64,000 nucleotides of DNA from Mangrovivirga halotolerans. GTDB lineage: Bacteria > Bacteroidota > Bacteroidia > Cytophagales > Cyclobacteriaceae. The translations under genes were made by a program, and so were the position numbers. Position 1 is the stretch's first letter; each line of letters starts with the position of its first letter. Below are positions 17,095-28,291 of the stretch, one piece after another. The stretch covers positions 62,001-126,000 of the forward strand of contig NZ_JAPFQN010000010.1 of the NCBI RefSeq assembly GCF_026241165.1, read 5' to 3'. The notes beneath the pieces are model-generated. The model had not been told where the DNA came from. It was given only the letters and a program-made list of their open reading frames with translations, and made no database searches.

Positions 17095-17527
17095 ATGATT
17101 TCCTTTTATTCTGCATCAAGAGAAAAATAAACTTATATAATTCCTGATACAGGATGGTTGTTTTGGTTGACAGTAAATATGTTATTTTCAAATAATGTCA
17201 ATTGTACAATACTTGCTTTTTAAGATGACAAAAATTGTCATGATTTTTTGAAGATATCAGATATTCATGCCGGGAGAAACCTAATTTTGATAGTCGGATT
17301 GAAGATTATGTTATCGGAAGATATGGGATGCAAATAAATAGACAAGATAAGTAGTGATACTAGAGTATTCAATAAACACAGAAAAGGGCTATAGATTTCT
17401 TTTGTAATTCGATAAAGAGGCAAGGACAGGAAGTTTAAAACCCCCTCATTAGGAATGAGGGGGTCGGGGGGATTTTAAAGCTTAAAAAGCGATTTTAAAG
17501 GATTCAAATATATATGTAGATTCTTAT
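17095..17527. other. Intergenic region with a G/C-rich hairpin element
   Basis: 433 bp without a credible gene. It holds the promoter side of the class A hydrolase and, near its right end, a small palindromic element (17431-17482). The rest is plain AT-rich sequence. Confidence 0.6.
17431..17482. repeat. Small palindromic element with CCCCCTCATT hairpin
   Basis: A perfect 10-bp stem CCCCCTCATT (17441-17450) / AATGAGGGGG (17454-17463) with loop AGG sits inside imperfect flanking inverted repeats (AAGTTTAAAACCCCC on the left, GGGGGATTTTAAAGCTT on the right). The G/C-rich stem stands out in AT-rich DNA and looks like a mobile intergenic hairpin; it may also end transcription from the GerW gene, which stops about 65 bp away. 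Confidence 0.6.
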
Positions 17528-17893
17528 TTAGTTTTTTGCTTTTTCTTTTTTATCTAAAATTTTATTAACCATATCAGGGATTTTTTCAAATGCCGCAGAC
17601 ATACCTTTACTACCTTTCGTAGCGGGTAAAAATGAGATTTCTTTATCTCGAGTAACAAGGAAACCTATTGGGTCGATACCTAAACCAACACCGGCTCCGC
17701 CACCTTCTCCTTTACCTGCTTTATTTGAATCTCCGGATCCACCTCCACTACCAAAACCCATTCCAATTCTGACAACGGAAACGCAGGTGAATTCCCCCAA
17801 TTCAAAAGGCTTACCTATTATCGTTTCAGTATTTGCTTCATCTTTGATAAAGTCGGTGATTTTGTTTAGTAATTGATCAAAGTTAACTTCCAT
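17528..17893 (-). CDS. GerW/YtfJ family protein
   Basis: 121 residues. The family pattern is clear: an amphipathic N-terminus, the strand FTCVSVVRIGMGFG, a glycine-rich loop (GSGGGSGDSNKAGKGEGGGAG), then GVGLGIDPIGFLVTRDKEISFLPA. GerW (YtfJ) in Bacillus affects spore germination, but homologues occur in non-sporulating bacteria, where their role is unknown. It lies 24 bp after a DUF2953-like gene, the same pairing as ytfI-ytfJ in Bacillus. A spore role is not implied. Confidence 0.85.
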   Translation of the reverse strand: MEVNFDQLLNKITDFIKDEANTETIIGKPFELGEFTCVSVVRIGMGFGSGGGSGDSNKAGKGEGGGAGVGLGIDPIGFLVTRDKEISFLPATKGSKGMSAAFEKIPDMVNKILDKKEKAKN

Positions 17894-17917
17894 GGCTGTA
17901 TAGATTTTATTTTATAA

Positions 17918-18463
17918 TCATTTGCTTATCAGTAATTTAATAGCAGGAGGAATGATTTTTATTAGCCTGTTATTTATAATTAGTTCCAGTTCATTCTTTC
18001 CTGTAAAGTTTATTTCAAATGTCCTTTCAGAACGGTTTAGTAATCTAACTAAAGGGTATAACTGCGCATTTCTAACGTAATCATCCGTATCGACATTTAC
18101 TCTTAAATACTTTAATTTAAAAGTTTTAAGTGCCTGAAATGCAAATTTCCTAATTGCTGCTGCAGATTTACCTTTTTTCTCTTTCCGAACTTTTAATTTT
18201 CTACTTGTATCCTTTTTATCTTTGGTCTTTTTCTTCTTTACTTTTGAAGGTTGGATATCAAATTTTCCAACCAGCGTATTTAAGTGTATTATTGGGTCCA
18301 AATCATTGATTTCCAGATCTGCATTGATCAAGCCTTTTAAGTTAAAGGAATACTGATCCTGCTTAGTATTGATTATGATAAATACTGGAGCTATTAAAAT
18401 CCAACTCATCATGATCACCAATATTCCTATCAGAATTAACAGTGTATAAATAACCCAGATCAT
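17918..18463 (-). CDS. DUF2953-like (YtfI-like) membrane protein
   Basis: 181 residues: one N-terminal membrane helix (about 3-28), a short beta-rich part, a strongly basic linker (KVKKKKTKDKKDTSRK and following), then a helix-strand region ending in a short hydrophobic tail. The layout matches DUF2953 proteins, where a membrane anchor is followed by a lysine-rich linker and a small domain. It precedes the GerW-like gene by 24 bp and is most likely co-transcribed. Identification rests on architecture and neighbour, not on strong motifs. Confidence 0.6.
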   Translation of the reverse strand: MIWVIYTLLILIGILVIMMSWILIAPVFIIINTKQDQYSFNLKGLINADLEINDLDPIIHLNTLVGKFDIQPSKVKKKKTKDKKDTSRKLKVRKEKKGKSAAAIRKFAFQALKTFKLKYLRVNVDTDDYVRNAQLYPLVRLLNRSERTFEINFTGKNELELIINNRLIKIIPPAIKLLISK

Positions 18464-18589
18464 GTACTGAATTTACTTACCCTTATTCTTATAATTAATG
18501 ATAAGGATCATCCTTAATAATGACTTTTTAATTTGTTGAAGATCAGTTTATTGATTAGTTCCTTTTGGAAATTTTTATTATATAAGAAA

Positions 18590-18629
18590 GGCCCGATATT
18601 ATTGAAACTATCATCAATAATATCGGGCC
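18590..18629 (-). terminator. Strong terminator after the plug-domain gene
   Basis: A perfect 16-bp stem GGCCCGATATTATTGA / TCAATAATATCGGGCC with an 8-nt loop lies 49 bp beyond the stop of the gene at 18679-19542 and is followed on the minus strand by TTTCTTATATAATAAAAA. Confidence 0.8.
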
Positions 18630-18678
18630 ATTTTAAACAGATGTAATTCTTTATACTTTGGCTTTGTTGAAGCCTGAT

Positions 18679-19542
18679 TTAATTTACGGTGGTTACCAAT
18701 ACTACTCCATTTTTTGCTCGAGTACCATATAATGAAGTGCTTCCGTCATCCTTTTTAAGTATTTTTATACTTTCTATTTCGCTTTCAGTATATTGGTTCA
18801 GGTCAGTTACACTAGGACGTGGGATACCATTAATTACTATCAAAGGGAAATCAGCCGGATCTGTTTGATCATTTATGTTTAACTCTTTTCTAATTTTGGT
18901 TTGAGCTTTTTTATAGAAGTCAGTTTTTTCCTGATTATCACTCATGAATTTGTCAATAGAAAAAGAAGTCATCCCCCAACTATAAGTTCCCGGTTCAAGG
19001 GAAACTTTAAAATCTTTGATAATCTTTTCAGTATCTATTTCATTGTTGATATCCCTTAATATTTTGACCACTTTTTCTCTGTTTTGATTGATTTTGGATG
19101 CCGGAGACCACATACTAACTATTTTATAGCTTTCCGGAGTTGAAATTTCAAGGTAGACCATTGATCCGTCGATTGCTTTGTATGGATCATCTCTAACAGT
19201 CATCACCTCATTTTGAAGAACAGAATTTAATAGTCTTCTTGAAGTTGCGGAATTAAAAATCGTGTCTTTCATTTCAGGTTCGCTTCCAGTGGTAAAGACT
19301 TCATATTCAGCAGTGGTCTCCTCCTCGACATTGAGTGTTAAAACAGAATTCCATTGCCATATTCTGATGTTTAATGAATCTTCTGATGGTCTTAAATCCT
19401 CTAATCCATGTGTTTTAAGTAAACGAGGAAGCTGCTCGATAAAATTATGGACTTTTGGATTGTCAGGAATATTGAACTGCTTCTGACAGAATAATGAATT
19501 ACTAAATAGTAATAGGAAAAAAACAGTGTTGATGATTCTCAT
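18679..19542 (-). CDS. Exported protein with C-terminal TonB-plug-like segment
   Basis: 287 residues from the ATG at 19540-19542; the longer frame to 19590 would put 16 polar residues before the signal peptide MRIINTVFFLLLFSNSLFC, so the inner start is chosen. The mature N-terminal region (about 20-190) is of unknown type. The last 60 residues (PLIVINGIPRP..., ESIKILKKDDGSTSLYGTRA) read exactly like the end of a TonB-receptor plug domain, but no barrel follows. The same plug-like module occurs in the BlaR1 protein of this window. It may be a binding or anchoring domain reused outside receptors. Function unknown. Confidence 0.7.
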   Translation of the reverse strand: MRIINTVFFLLLFSNSLFCQKQFNIPDNPKVHNFIEQLPRLLKTHGLEDLRPSEDSLNIRIWQWNSVLTLNVEEETTAEYEVFTTGSEPEMKDTIFNSATSRRLLNSVLQNEVMTVRDDPYKAIDGSMVYLEISTPESYKIVSMWSPASKINQNREKVVKILRDINNEIDTEKIIKDFKVSLEPGTYSWGMTSFSIDKFMSDNQEKTDFYKKAQTKIRKELNINDQTDPADFPLIVINGIPRPSVTDLNQYTESEIESIKILKKDDGSTSLYGTRAKNGVVLVTTVN

Positions 19543-19688
19543 TTTTTCAGTCTGGTTTAAAAAGTAGAAGTGAATATGAGTTCCCGGCATTTCACCAGGT
19601 ATTATAAACTTCTCCTATAGTTGATAAATTATTTGGACTCAAAAATAAGATGAAAGGCTTTTATATGGTATAACTTTTATAAAAAAAT

Positions 19689-19708
19689 AACCCGGCTTTA
19701 ACCGGGTT
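19689..19708 (-). terminator. Terminator after the PPOX-family gene
   Basis: Stem AACCCGG / CCGGGTT with loop CTTTAA, 8 bp beyond the stop codon, followed on the minus strand by TATTTTTTT: a classic intrinsic terminator. Confidence 0.85.
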
Positions 19709-19715
19709 TTACTTA

Positions 19716-20213
19716 TCAATTACCAAATTTTTCATTTTCTCCCATATCTGGGACGGATTCTTCTTTAATATTTGCTTTAGCTACTTCATAAAGTTGAAGA
19801 ATTTTGTTTTCATCAGTCACCCAATGTTCTCCTTTGTTAATTTTCACTTCCAACATTGCAACTTCAGGATCGTCTTTGCCTTCTTTGAACCAGGCACTGG
19901 CCCATGCATTCCAGTATTTGTCAATAAGCTCCTTATCCTGTGTTAATTTGGCTTTTCCGGTCAGTGACACATAAACCTGATTTTCAGGATCAGAGAATGT
20001 GATGCATACATCACGGTCATTTTTTATTTCATAGACTTTTGCATCACTTTTCGGAGTATAAAAATATAAAGTGCCATCATAGGCATCCTGTACTAAAGAC
20101 ATCGGTCGTGCTCTTAATCGTTCGCTACCATTATCCTCTTGAGTTACGAGCATTCCGACTTTTATATCTTTAATAAGGTTCCAAATCTTTTGTTTATGTT
20201 CTGGACTAGACAT
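19716..20213 (-). CDS. Pyridoxamine 5'-phosphate oxidase-like general stress protein
   Basis: 165 residues, close in length and pattern to the 'general stress protein 26' branch of the PNPOx-like split barrel (IKVGMLVTQEDNGSERLRARPMSL, then GTLYFYTPKSDAKVYEIKN and VYVSLTGKAKLTQDKELIDKYWN). These proteins bind FMN or F420/FAD and are linked to stress resistance; catalytic activity is unproven. It sits upstream of and opposite to katG, so both may be part of a stress response, which is an inference. Confidence 0.82.
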   Translation of the reverse strand: MSSPEHKQKIWNLIKDIKVGMLVTQEDNGSERLRARPMSLVQDAYDGTLYFYTPKSDAKVYEIKNDRDVCITFSDPENQVYVSLTGKAKLTQDKELIDKYWNAWASAWFKEGKDDPEVAMLEVKINKGEHWVTDENKILQLYEVAKANIKEESVPDMGENEKFGN

Positions 20214-20441
20214 GATTTTGGCTGGTTTTAATTAAACATCAGTTTATATATTTACTAACGTCCTGTAATGGTAACTGTTTAATATAATTTCGATTTGTGG
20301 TATAAGGAGGAATGGCCTGTTAACGGGATGGTTGAGAGAATATACCAGTCATGCAACTTGATTTTTGATAGATTATCTCTATGATGTGATAAATATTATC
20401 AATTGGATTTATTATGATTCTGCTCAATCAAAGCTGTATAA

Positions 20442-22772
<2,331 letters not shown>

Positions 22773-22793
22773 TTTAGTTAGATCCAAATAGAT

Positions 22794-22822
22794 AAAAGCC
22801 CCGGAATTACCGGGGCTTTTTT
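22794..22822 (+). terminator. Terminator after katG (probably bidirectional)
   Basis: Stem AAAAGCCCCGG / CCGGGGCTTTT with loop AATTA and a T-run. It lies 22 bp after the katG stop and 24 bp from the convergent blaR1 stop, so it can serve both. Confidence 0.9.
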
Positions 22823-22845
22823 ATTCTGGAGAATTTGAATTTATT

Positions 22846-24084
22846 CTATTTAGTAATAATTAAAATTATCCCATCGTATTCGCCATCTGTATATTCTTTC
22901 ATTGTGGCCTTATCCTTAATCACTTTTATCGATTTAATATCATCAGGATTCAGGTCTTTAGGGGTATACCCATCAGGTTTAGTCTTTCCGTCAACGATGT
23001 ATAATACGTTTTGAAGGTTTGGTTTTTCATCTGATGATTTAGTCGTCACAGAAACACTTTTTTCACCATTTTCTTCTTTCCGAATATCAATCGATTTTAT
23101 TTCAGATTTGTCCAAATTATCTATGCTTGACACCTTTTCTCCATCAACATAATAGTCAGCATTTTCTAATGATGGATTTTTTGTGTCTGCAATTTGACTT
23201 GGGTCGTTTTCTTTAGTGCATGCTACACCTGTAGATATTAGCATTATTAATGGCACTATAATTAATGCTTTTAAGGAAGATTGATTTTTAAAATTGACGT
23301 TTTTGTTCATCATGATTATTCGTTTTTTAATTAGTGATTGATTAAAAGGTGATGTGATATTGATCAGGTTTTCCTCAGAAATCTGATTGATTATAAGTGC
23401 CTGATATTCAAGCTTGTTTATTCCTGTATTAATAACTCCATAATCAGCTTCGTATTCATGGATTAATTCTAATTCACTTTTATAAAACCAGATTATCGGA
23501 TTAAACCATTGAGTCGCTGCTAAAAGCTGGCAAAGAATCAGGTCAATTGAATGATATCTTAATGCATGAGTTTTTTCGTGAAGGATTATTTTTTCTACTT
23601 CTTTTTCTGACAAGGTATCTTTTGGTATGAATATCCATTTCAGAAAGCTGAAAGCTGTTTTTATATTTTTATTATAAACCAGTATATACTCTTCCTGCTT
23701 TACCTTCTTTTCAGAATTATTTAGCAGGAGTGTGATTCGTATAATATTTAGTAGAATCCTGAAAAGTAGGATTGCAACAATTAGTATATATATCCAAAAG
23801 GCGATATTTATCCAACTTAACTCGTTTGAATCAATAGATCCTCCAACTTCTGATGAACGAATTAGTGTATTGATTAATGCAGGATCAGTGATCAGATTGG
23901 GTTCAAAATTATTGCTGCCAATTGTCCAGGGTTGAAAAGGTATTAAGACCGAAAATACCAACCCGGTAATTAAATACAAGCGGTTAATTTTAAATGACGC
24001 CTTATTATTTAATAAAAGCTTATAAACTCCATAAAATAAACCAAGACTGAAGGTAGAAATGAATAAATAATAAAAAACAGACAT
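22846..24084 (-). CDS. BlaR1-like M56 metallopeptidase receptor with plug-like tail
   Basis: 412 residues. Helices at about 3-24, 34-53, 90-118 and 265-288 frame a zinc protease domain with HEKTH (169-173) and a downstream Glu in LIHEYEADYG. After the last helix, the external part has two repeats (about 305-345 and 355-412: YYVDGEKVSSIDNL...IKSIDI, YIVDGKTKPDGYT...IKSIKVIKD) that resemble TonB-plug ends rather than the penicillin-binding sensor of staphylococcal BlaR1. It would cleave the BlaI repressor on receiving a signal; the ligand is not visible. The gene starts 2 bp after blaI ends, so they form one operon. Confidence 0.88.
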   Translation of the reverse strand: MSVFYYLFISTFSLGLFYGVYKLLLNNKASFKINRLYLITGLVFSVLIPFQPWTIGSNNFEPNLITDPALINTLIRSSEVGGSIDSNELSWINIAFWIYILIVAILLFRILLNIIRITLLLNNSEKKVKQEEYILVYNKNIKTAFSFLKWIFIPKDTLSEKEVEKIILHEKTHALRYHSIDLILCQLLAATQWFNPIIWFYKSELELIHEYEADYGVINTGINKLEYQALIINQISEENLINITSPFNQSLIKKRIIMMNKNVNFKNQSSLKALIIVPLIMLISTGVACTKENDPSQIADTKNPSLENADYYVDGEKVSSIDNLDKSEIKSIDIRKEENGEKSVSVTTKSSDEKPNLQNVLYIVDGKTKPDGYTPKDLNPDDIKSIKVIKDKATMKEYTDGEYDGIILIITK

Positions 24085-24086
24085 AA

Positions 24087-24461
24087 TTATTTCTTTTGAG
24101 TTTTTATTTCTTTCTCTATCATATCTTTTAATGATTCCAATTCGTGAATATCTATTTCTTTATCCTTAACAAAATGGGAAACCATTTGCTTGATTGATCC
24201 ATTAAAGAAACTTCCGATTGTTGTTTTCATGATTTTTTTAGCATAGGTATCTTGAGAAACTAATGGAAAGTAAACATTCGTTTTACCATAGGTTTTGTGA
24301 TCGACATACCCTTTCTTTTCTAATACTTTAACAACAGTGGCTACTGTATTGTATGCAGGTTTAGGTTCCTGAATGCGTTCCAATATGTCACTGACGGCTC
24401 CGTCTTCTATTTCCCATAATGCTTTTAGAATGTCTTCCTGGGCTTTTGTGAGTTCTTCCAT
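24087..24461 (-). CDS. BlaI/MecI family repressor
   Basis: 124 residues, normal for the family: a winged helix with AYNTVATVVKVLEKKGYVDHKTYGKTNVYFPLVS and a helical C-terminal dimerisation region. It binds dyad operators and is inactivated by proteolysis through the partner M56 receptor encoded 2 bp downstream. A palindrome of the expected TACTA...TAGTA type lies 45 bp upstream of its start, which implies autoregulation. No classical beta-lactamase gene follows in the operon. Confidence 0.93.
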   Translation of the reverse strand: MEELTKAQEDILKALWEIEDGAVSDILERIQEPKPAYNTVATVVKVLEKKGYVDHKTYGKTNVYFPLVSQDTYAKKIMKTTIGSFFNGSIKQMVSHFVKDKEIDIHELESLKDMIEKEIKTQKK

Positions 24462-24505
24462 GACGTAAATTAATTGTCTTTTGCTAATGTACTATAAAAT
24501 ATTTA

Positions 24506-24529
24506 TATCTACTATAATTGTAGTAGATA
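24506..24529. promoter_or_regulatory. BlaI operator palindrome upstream of blaI
   Basis: A 24-bp dyad, TATCTACTA-TAATTG-TAGTAGATA, with only one unmatched base pair. The inner TACTA(N6)TAGTA matches the known MecI/BlaI operator style. It sits 45 bp upstream of the blaI ATG where it would overlap the promoter. Strong match by inspection; binding is inferred. Confidence 0.75.
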
Positions 24530-24645
24530 ATTTAAATGTTTGAGATAAACATAATTTGATTAGTTCGTATTATGATGGAGTGATCCTCATACAAAGAGAT
24601 GAAAAAGCGGAAGAGGAGGGAGTTAATACACAGAGAAAAAGTGAT

Positions 24646-24685
24646 AAGTTTCTTTCCTCATAAATTTTTAGGAGGAAAGAAACTT
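24646..24685 (-). terminator. Terminator after serine hydrolase 24752-26401
   Basis: Perfect 14-bp stem AAGTTTCTTTCCTC / GAGGAAAGAAACTT with a 12-nt loop, followed on the minus strand by ATCACTTTTTC. Confidence 0.6.
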
Positions 24686-24751
24686 TAAGATTAACCTGGG
24701 TTATGTTCCATTATAAATCAATTTGAAACTAATATTCAAGAGAATTTGGTT

Positions 24752-26401
24752 TTAATTAATTTTTCGAAATTTTAAGTTTTTGATATTTCGACCGGATAAC
24801 TGAAATTCAATAATATCTCCCTGGTCATTTTTTATGAAATCAACCTTACTAAAAACCGACTGATTAGTATAAAAACTATCCTGTGCCAAAGGGAATAGTT
24901 CAAAATCCCCATTAATAGAATGACTCGCTACCAGCTGGTTATTTTTCATAACTAATTCATAATTGATATTAAACTCTTCATTTTTATAGGCACCTTCAAA
25001 TTTAAGAAGGTCTGATTTTGAAGGGATATCTTTTGGTTTTAGTTCTACTTTTTTACAGTCATATTTAAAATCAGCAATATTAAAGATGAACCCATTTTCA
25101 TAAAATGAAAACTTAGTTGTTGGGACATAAGGGAACAGAAATTCCCCATCTCCTATAACAGGTAGCGGTGCTTTTCCCTTTCTTCCAAATGATTGAAAGT
25201 AGAGCGTGTCATTTTCAGCAAGAATATTGTAATAAGTCCCCGGAAACATTTCATAGGTTCCTTCAAAAGCTTTGAGTTCTTTATTACTGTATCTCACTTT
25301 CTTAGGTGCTGAAGGCTCTTCCAGGTGTTCTTCTAAAAAGAGATCAACAATGTTATACACTATATTCAGGGGTGTGAAGTCATTGTTATTGCCCAGGATG
25401 ACCACTGAGAACATATATTCAGGTATATGCAGCAAATACGATCGAAAACCTGCAGTACCACCGCCATGAAAAACTACGTCTACACCTCTATAGTTTTTAA
25501 ATTCTAATCCTAGCCCATAGTCAATCGTTTTTCCTGAGTTAAGTGTAGTGGTTTGTGTCATTTCATCAAAAACCACATTATTGATCTTATTTGGATTCTG
25601 AAATTCAATGGCCCATTTGCTAAGATCATCGATTGTTGTACTAATTCCTGAAGACCCGTTGGCCTTCATATTTAATACGTAGTTTTTATACATATCATTT
25701 TCCTTTTTATAAGAATAAGCCTTGTTTTTAACGATAATCGATGAACTACTTACCGCCATGGAATGATCCATTTGCAATGGTTTAAATATGCGATCTTGCA
25801 ATACTTCCTGAAAAGGCTTGCCAGTAACTCGTTCTATTATTTCAGCTAATAAAATAAACCCTGTATTGTTATATTCATACTTAGCACCCGGTTTAAAATT
25901 CACCTGTTTGATGTTTAGTAACATCTGTGCAATTTCCTGGTGTGTTATATTATAATCCAAACCTTTACCTGCAAGGTTTGCTAGTTCATTAGAGTTAGGC
26001 AGACCATGTGTATGGCTGGCCAAATGTCTAAGGGTGATTTTATAAGGAAGATGTTTAAGTTCGGGTAGATGGTTTCTTATATCATCACTCATTGATAACT
26101 TGTTTTCCTTTTCTAATAATACTGCTAAAAAAGCTGTGAACTGTTTTGAAACTGATGCGATATTAAATGCAGTTGAATCTGATATTGGAATGTTATATTC
26201 AAGGTTTGCTGTTCCTTTTTGATTTTTATAAACAACGTTGCCATTTTTTATAATTGAGACAGCAACTCCAGGCTGGTCAGAATTATAATTATTATGTAAT
26301 AAAGAACCTACCTGTAGGAATAAATCATTTTTATTTGACTCTTGTGCATTGAGTAAGTATATCGATAACAATAAAAAGCAGGTCAATAGTGATTTCATCA
26401 T
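24752..26401 (-). CDS. Exported serine hydrolase, beta-lactamase class C / family VIII
   Basis: 549 residues: signal peptide about 1-19, catalytic domain with SVSK (83-86), the YNN motif in KYEYNNTGFILLAEI and the HGGG motif in VVFHGGGTAGF, then a beta-rich C-terminal domain from about 370. All three active-site motifs are intact, unlike some relatives here. It is similar in size and plan to the protein at 9480-11126, so the two are distant paralogues. Probable periplasmic esterase or D-amino-acid peptidase. It is followed (upstream in transcription) by an AraC regulator gene on the same strand, 99 bp away, which may control it. Confidence 0.87.
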   Translation of the reverse strand: MMKSLLTCFLLLSIYLLNAQESNKNDLFLQVGSLLHNNYNSDQPGVAVSIIKNGNVVYKNQKGTANLEYNIPISDSTAFNIASVSKQFTAFLAVLLEKENKLSMSDDIRNHLPELKHLPYKITLRHLASHTHGLPNSNELANLAGKGLDYNITHQEIAQMLLNIKQVNFKPGAKYEYNNTGFILLAEIIERVTGKPFQEVLQDRIFKPLQMDHSMAVSSSSIIVKNKAYSYKKENDMYKNYVLNMKANGSSGISTTIDDLSKWAIEFQNPNKINNVVFDEMTQTTTLNSGKTIDYGLGLEFKNYRGVDVVFHGGGTAGFRSYLLHIPEYMFSVVILGNNNDFTPLNIVYNIVDLFLEEHLEEPSAPKKVRYSNKELKAFEGTYEMFPGTYYNILAENDTLYFQSFGRKGKAPLPVIGDGEFLFPYVPTTKFSFYENGFIFNIADFKYDCKKVELKPKDIPSKSDLLKFEGAYKNEEFNINYELVMKNNQLVASHSINGDFELFPLAQDSFYTNQSVFSKVDFIKNDQGDIIEFQLSGRNIKNLKFRKIN

Positions 26402-26500
26402 TTTTGTTTTTTCGTTTAGTTTTCAACAAAAATGAGGGTTAGAGCCTGTTTAATTGTCCGGATAAATAAAGTCGGACTGATTTTTTAGTCGGAACCTTTA

Positions 26501-27586
26501 TCAGGACAAAGCCTTTTTCCGGTATTGAGTAGGGGTTTGATCAGTTATTTTTTTAAAAGCGGTATAAAAGGATGATTTTGAATTGAAACCAGCTTCGTAT
26601 ACAATTTCTAAAATAGTCAGCTCTTTATTATCCGGATCTTCTAAAAGTTCTTTCGCCTCTTTAATTCTGTATTCATTGATGAAATCAAAAAAATGCTTTC
26701 CCAGGTGATGGTTAATTAAAATAGAAAGATCATTTTCTGACATTCTAAGTTGATCGGCCAATTTCAATAATGTTAGTTCGAAATCCAGGTATGGCTTTTC
26801 TGTATTCATGTAAGCAATGAGTTTTTCCGTTTGCTCATCGTCCGGATCACTTTTTTTGGTATTTTTTAGTGAGGGTTTTAAAGGTTTTTGAGAGAAATTT
26901 ATTCCGGTGAAAAGCTGCGGGGTAAACATAGCTTTTAGCACAAAAAATGTAATCACCATTAGAGCAGTGATACTTATAATTATATAAATTTCTAATATAT
27001 ACTTGAAATCAGTGTACTCAAATATCCATTTGATTAACACAAAAATGTGGGCTGCAGAAAAGATTATTATAATTTGGGTTATCCACCGATAATTTAAATG
27101 TGCCGGATTCGAATAGTTTTCCTTATAGATAGTCTTGTATTTTTTAAGAAAAATGAAAATAGCAATGATGTAGGCAAACCATTGCAATTCAGCAACAATT
27201 AGAAATATATCAAAAGATAGATCTGATTTGGAAGTCATTATAAAGACCACAGTGAAAATCAGAAATAATAAGGAATGAGTCAGATATTGGAATCTAAGCT
27301 TAAAGTTCGAGTAGCAGACTGATAAGACATACAGATAGAGCAATGGCATTTGTAGCAGGGCGGTAGCTGTTTTAATACTTACCAGAATTGGGTAAGATTC
27401 AAATCGATAGTTAATAAACAATCCTGTGAAATCAATCGAAGTTACTATTAAAAACAGGGCGAATAATTGATTGGATAATTTTTTAGAGCTTTTAACGGTT
27501 AAGAGAAAAGCAGAAAGTAACCACATCATGAATACGATGATCTTACCGATACTATTTATTAATTCAATTTTACTATCCAACCCCAT
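26501..27586 (-). CDS. AraC-family regulator with membrane-embedded sensor domain
   Basis: 361 residues. Seven or eight hydrophobic helices fill residues about 10-235, followed by a cytoplasmic AraC/XylS DNA-binding domain (about 255-358: LKLADQLRMSENDLSILINH, KELTILEIVYEAGFNSKSSFYTAFKKITDQTPTQYRKKA). This 7TM-AraC layout is common in Bacteroidota and couples a membrane signal directly to transcription. It is encoded just upstream of a serine hydrolase on the same strand. The ligand is unknown. Confidence 0.88.
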   Translation of the reverse strand: MGLDSKIELINSIGKIIVFMMWLLSAFLLTVKSSKKLSNQLFALFLIVTSIDFTGLFINYRFESYPILVSIKTATALLQMPLLYLYVLSVCYSNFKLRFQYLTHSLLFLIFTVVFIMTSKSDLSFDIFLIVAELQWFAYIIAIFIFLKKYKTIYKENYSNPAHLNYRWITQIIIIFSAAHIFVLIKWIFEYTDFKYILEIYIIISITALMVITFFVLKAMFTPQLFTGINFSQKPLKPSLKNTKKSDPDDEQTEKLIAYMNTEKPYLDFELTLLKLADQLRMSENDLSILINHHLGKHFFDFINEYRIKEAKELLEDPDNKELTILEIVYEAGFNSKSSFYTAFKKITDQTPTQYRKKALS

Positions 27587-27921
27587 CTTATTTTAAAAGT
27601 TACCTACTCAACAAATAACCAATAGCCTTCATTTAAACTGCTGTTTTACTAAAAAATTGTTATTAAAAAATCTCCAAAAATAGAGTATTAGATTGCCATA
27701 ACAAAGAATTTATAGATCTTAAATATGTGGTTATAAGGATTCGGAATAAGACGGGAATTATTGGTAGTAAAGATATTATTAAATATCAGGCTATAAACCT
27801 GAAACTGATGACAGGATGATAGCTGAATATATATTTAACTGGTATAAAGAAATCGTAAGTCAGGTCCAATGAACCAGAGTTTACAGGTGGAATTTATCTA
27901 ACATGGAAAATACATGAGTAT
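27587..27921. other. Intergenic region, no feature seen
   Basis: 335 bp between the AraC gene and the receiver gene. I see no open frame of interest, no strong hairpin and no repeat. Confidence 0.5.
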
Positions 27922-28284
27922 TCAAATCATGGTTTTTAATTTCTCCACTTTTTCATTCGTAAGAGGTTTTTCAAAATACTCTATTACACAAGGGTAACTC
28001 CTGGCTTTCTTTTTGTCAGCCGGATGCGGTGATGAAGTCAGCATAATGATTTTTACATTTTCACATTGTGCTTTTTCTTTTTTTTCTTCAAGAAATTCCC
28101 AGCCATCCATTACCGGCATGTTAATATCCAGGAAGATTATGTCTGGGCATTCTATTTGAATCCGTTCATATGCTTCCATTCCGTTTAAAGCTTCATCAAT
28201 TTTCTCAAAACCAGCACTTTTAAGTACTGATTTAGAAAGAAAGTTAGTTACCTCATCATCTTCCACCAGTAATATTTTACTCAT
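27922..28284 (-). CDS. Single-domain response regulator
   Basis: 120 residues, one receiver domain only: acidic pocket DD (9-10), phospho-acceptor Asp53 in IIFLDINMPVMDGWE, Thr/Ser in LTSS near 82-85, and the conserved Lys in FEKP. No output domain, so it acts through protein partners or as a phosphate sink. It follows the PAS kinase gene by 7 bp and is surely its partner. Confidence 0.9.
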   Translation of the reverse strand: MSKILLVEDDEVTNFLSKSVLKSAGFEKIDEALNGMEAYERIQIECPDIIFLDINMPVMDGWEFLEEKKEKAQCENVKIIMLTSSPHPADKKKARSYPCVIEYFEKPLTNEKVEKLKTMI

Positions 28285-28291
28285 TGTCTTT

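Noticed and set aside
17528-18463. Evidence that the organism makes spores
   Set aside because: GerW relatives occur in many non-spore-formers and no other sporulation genes are seen.
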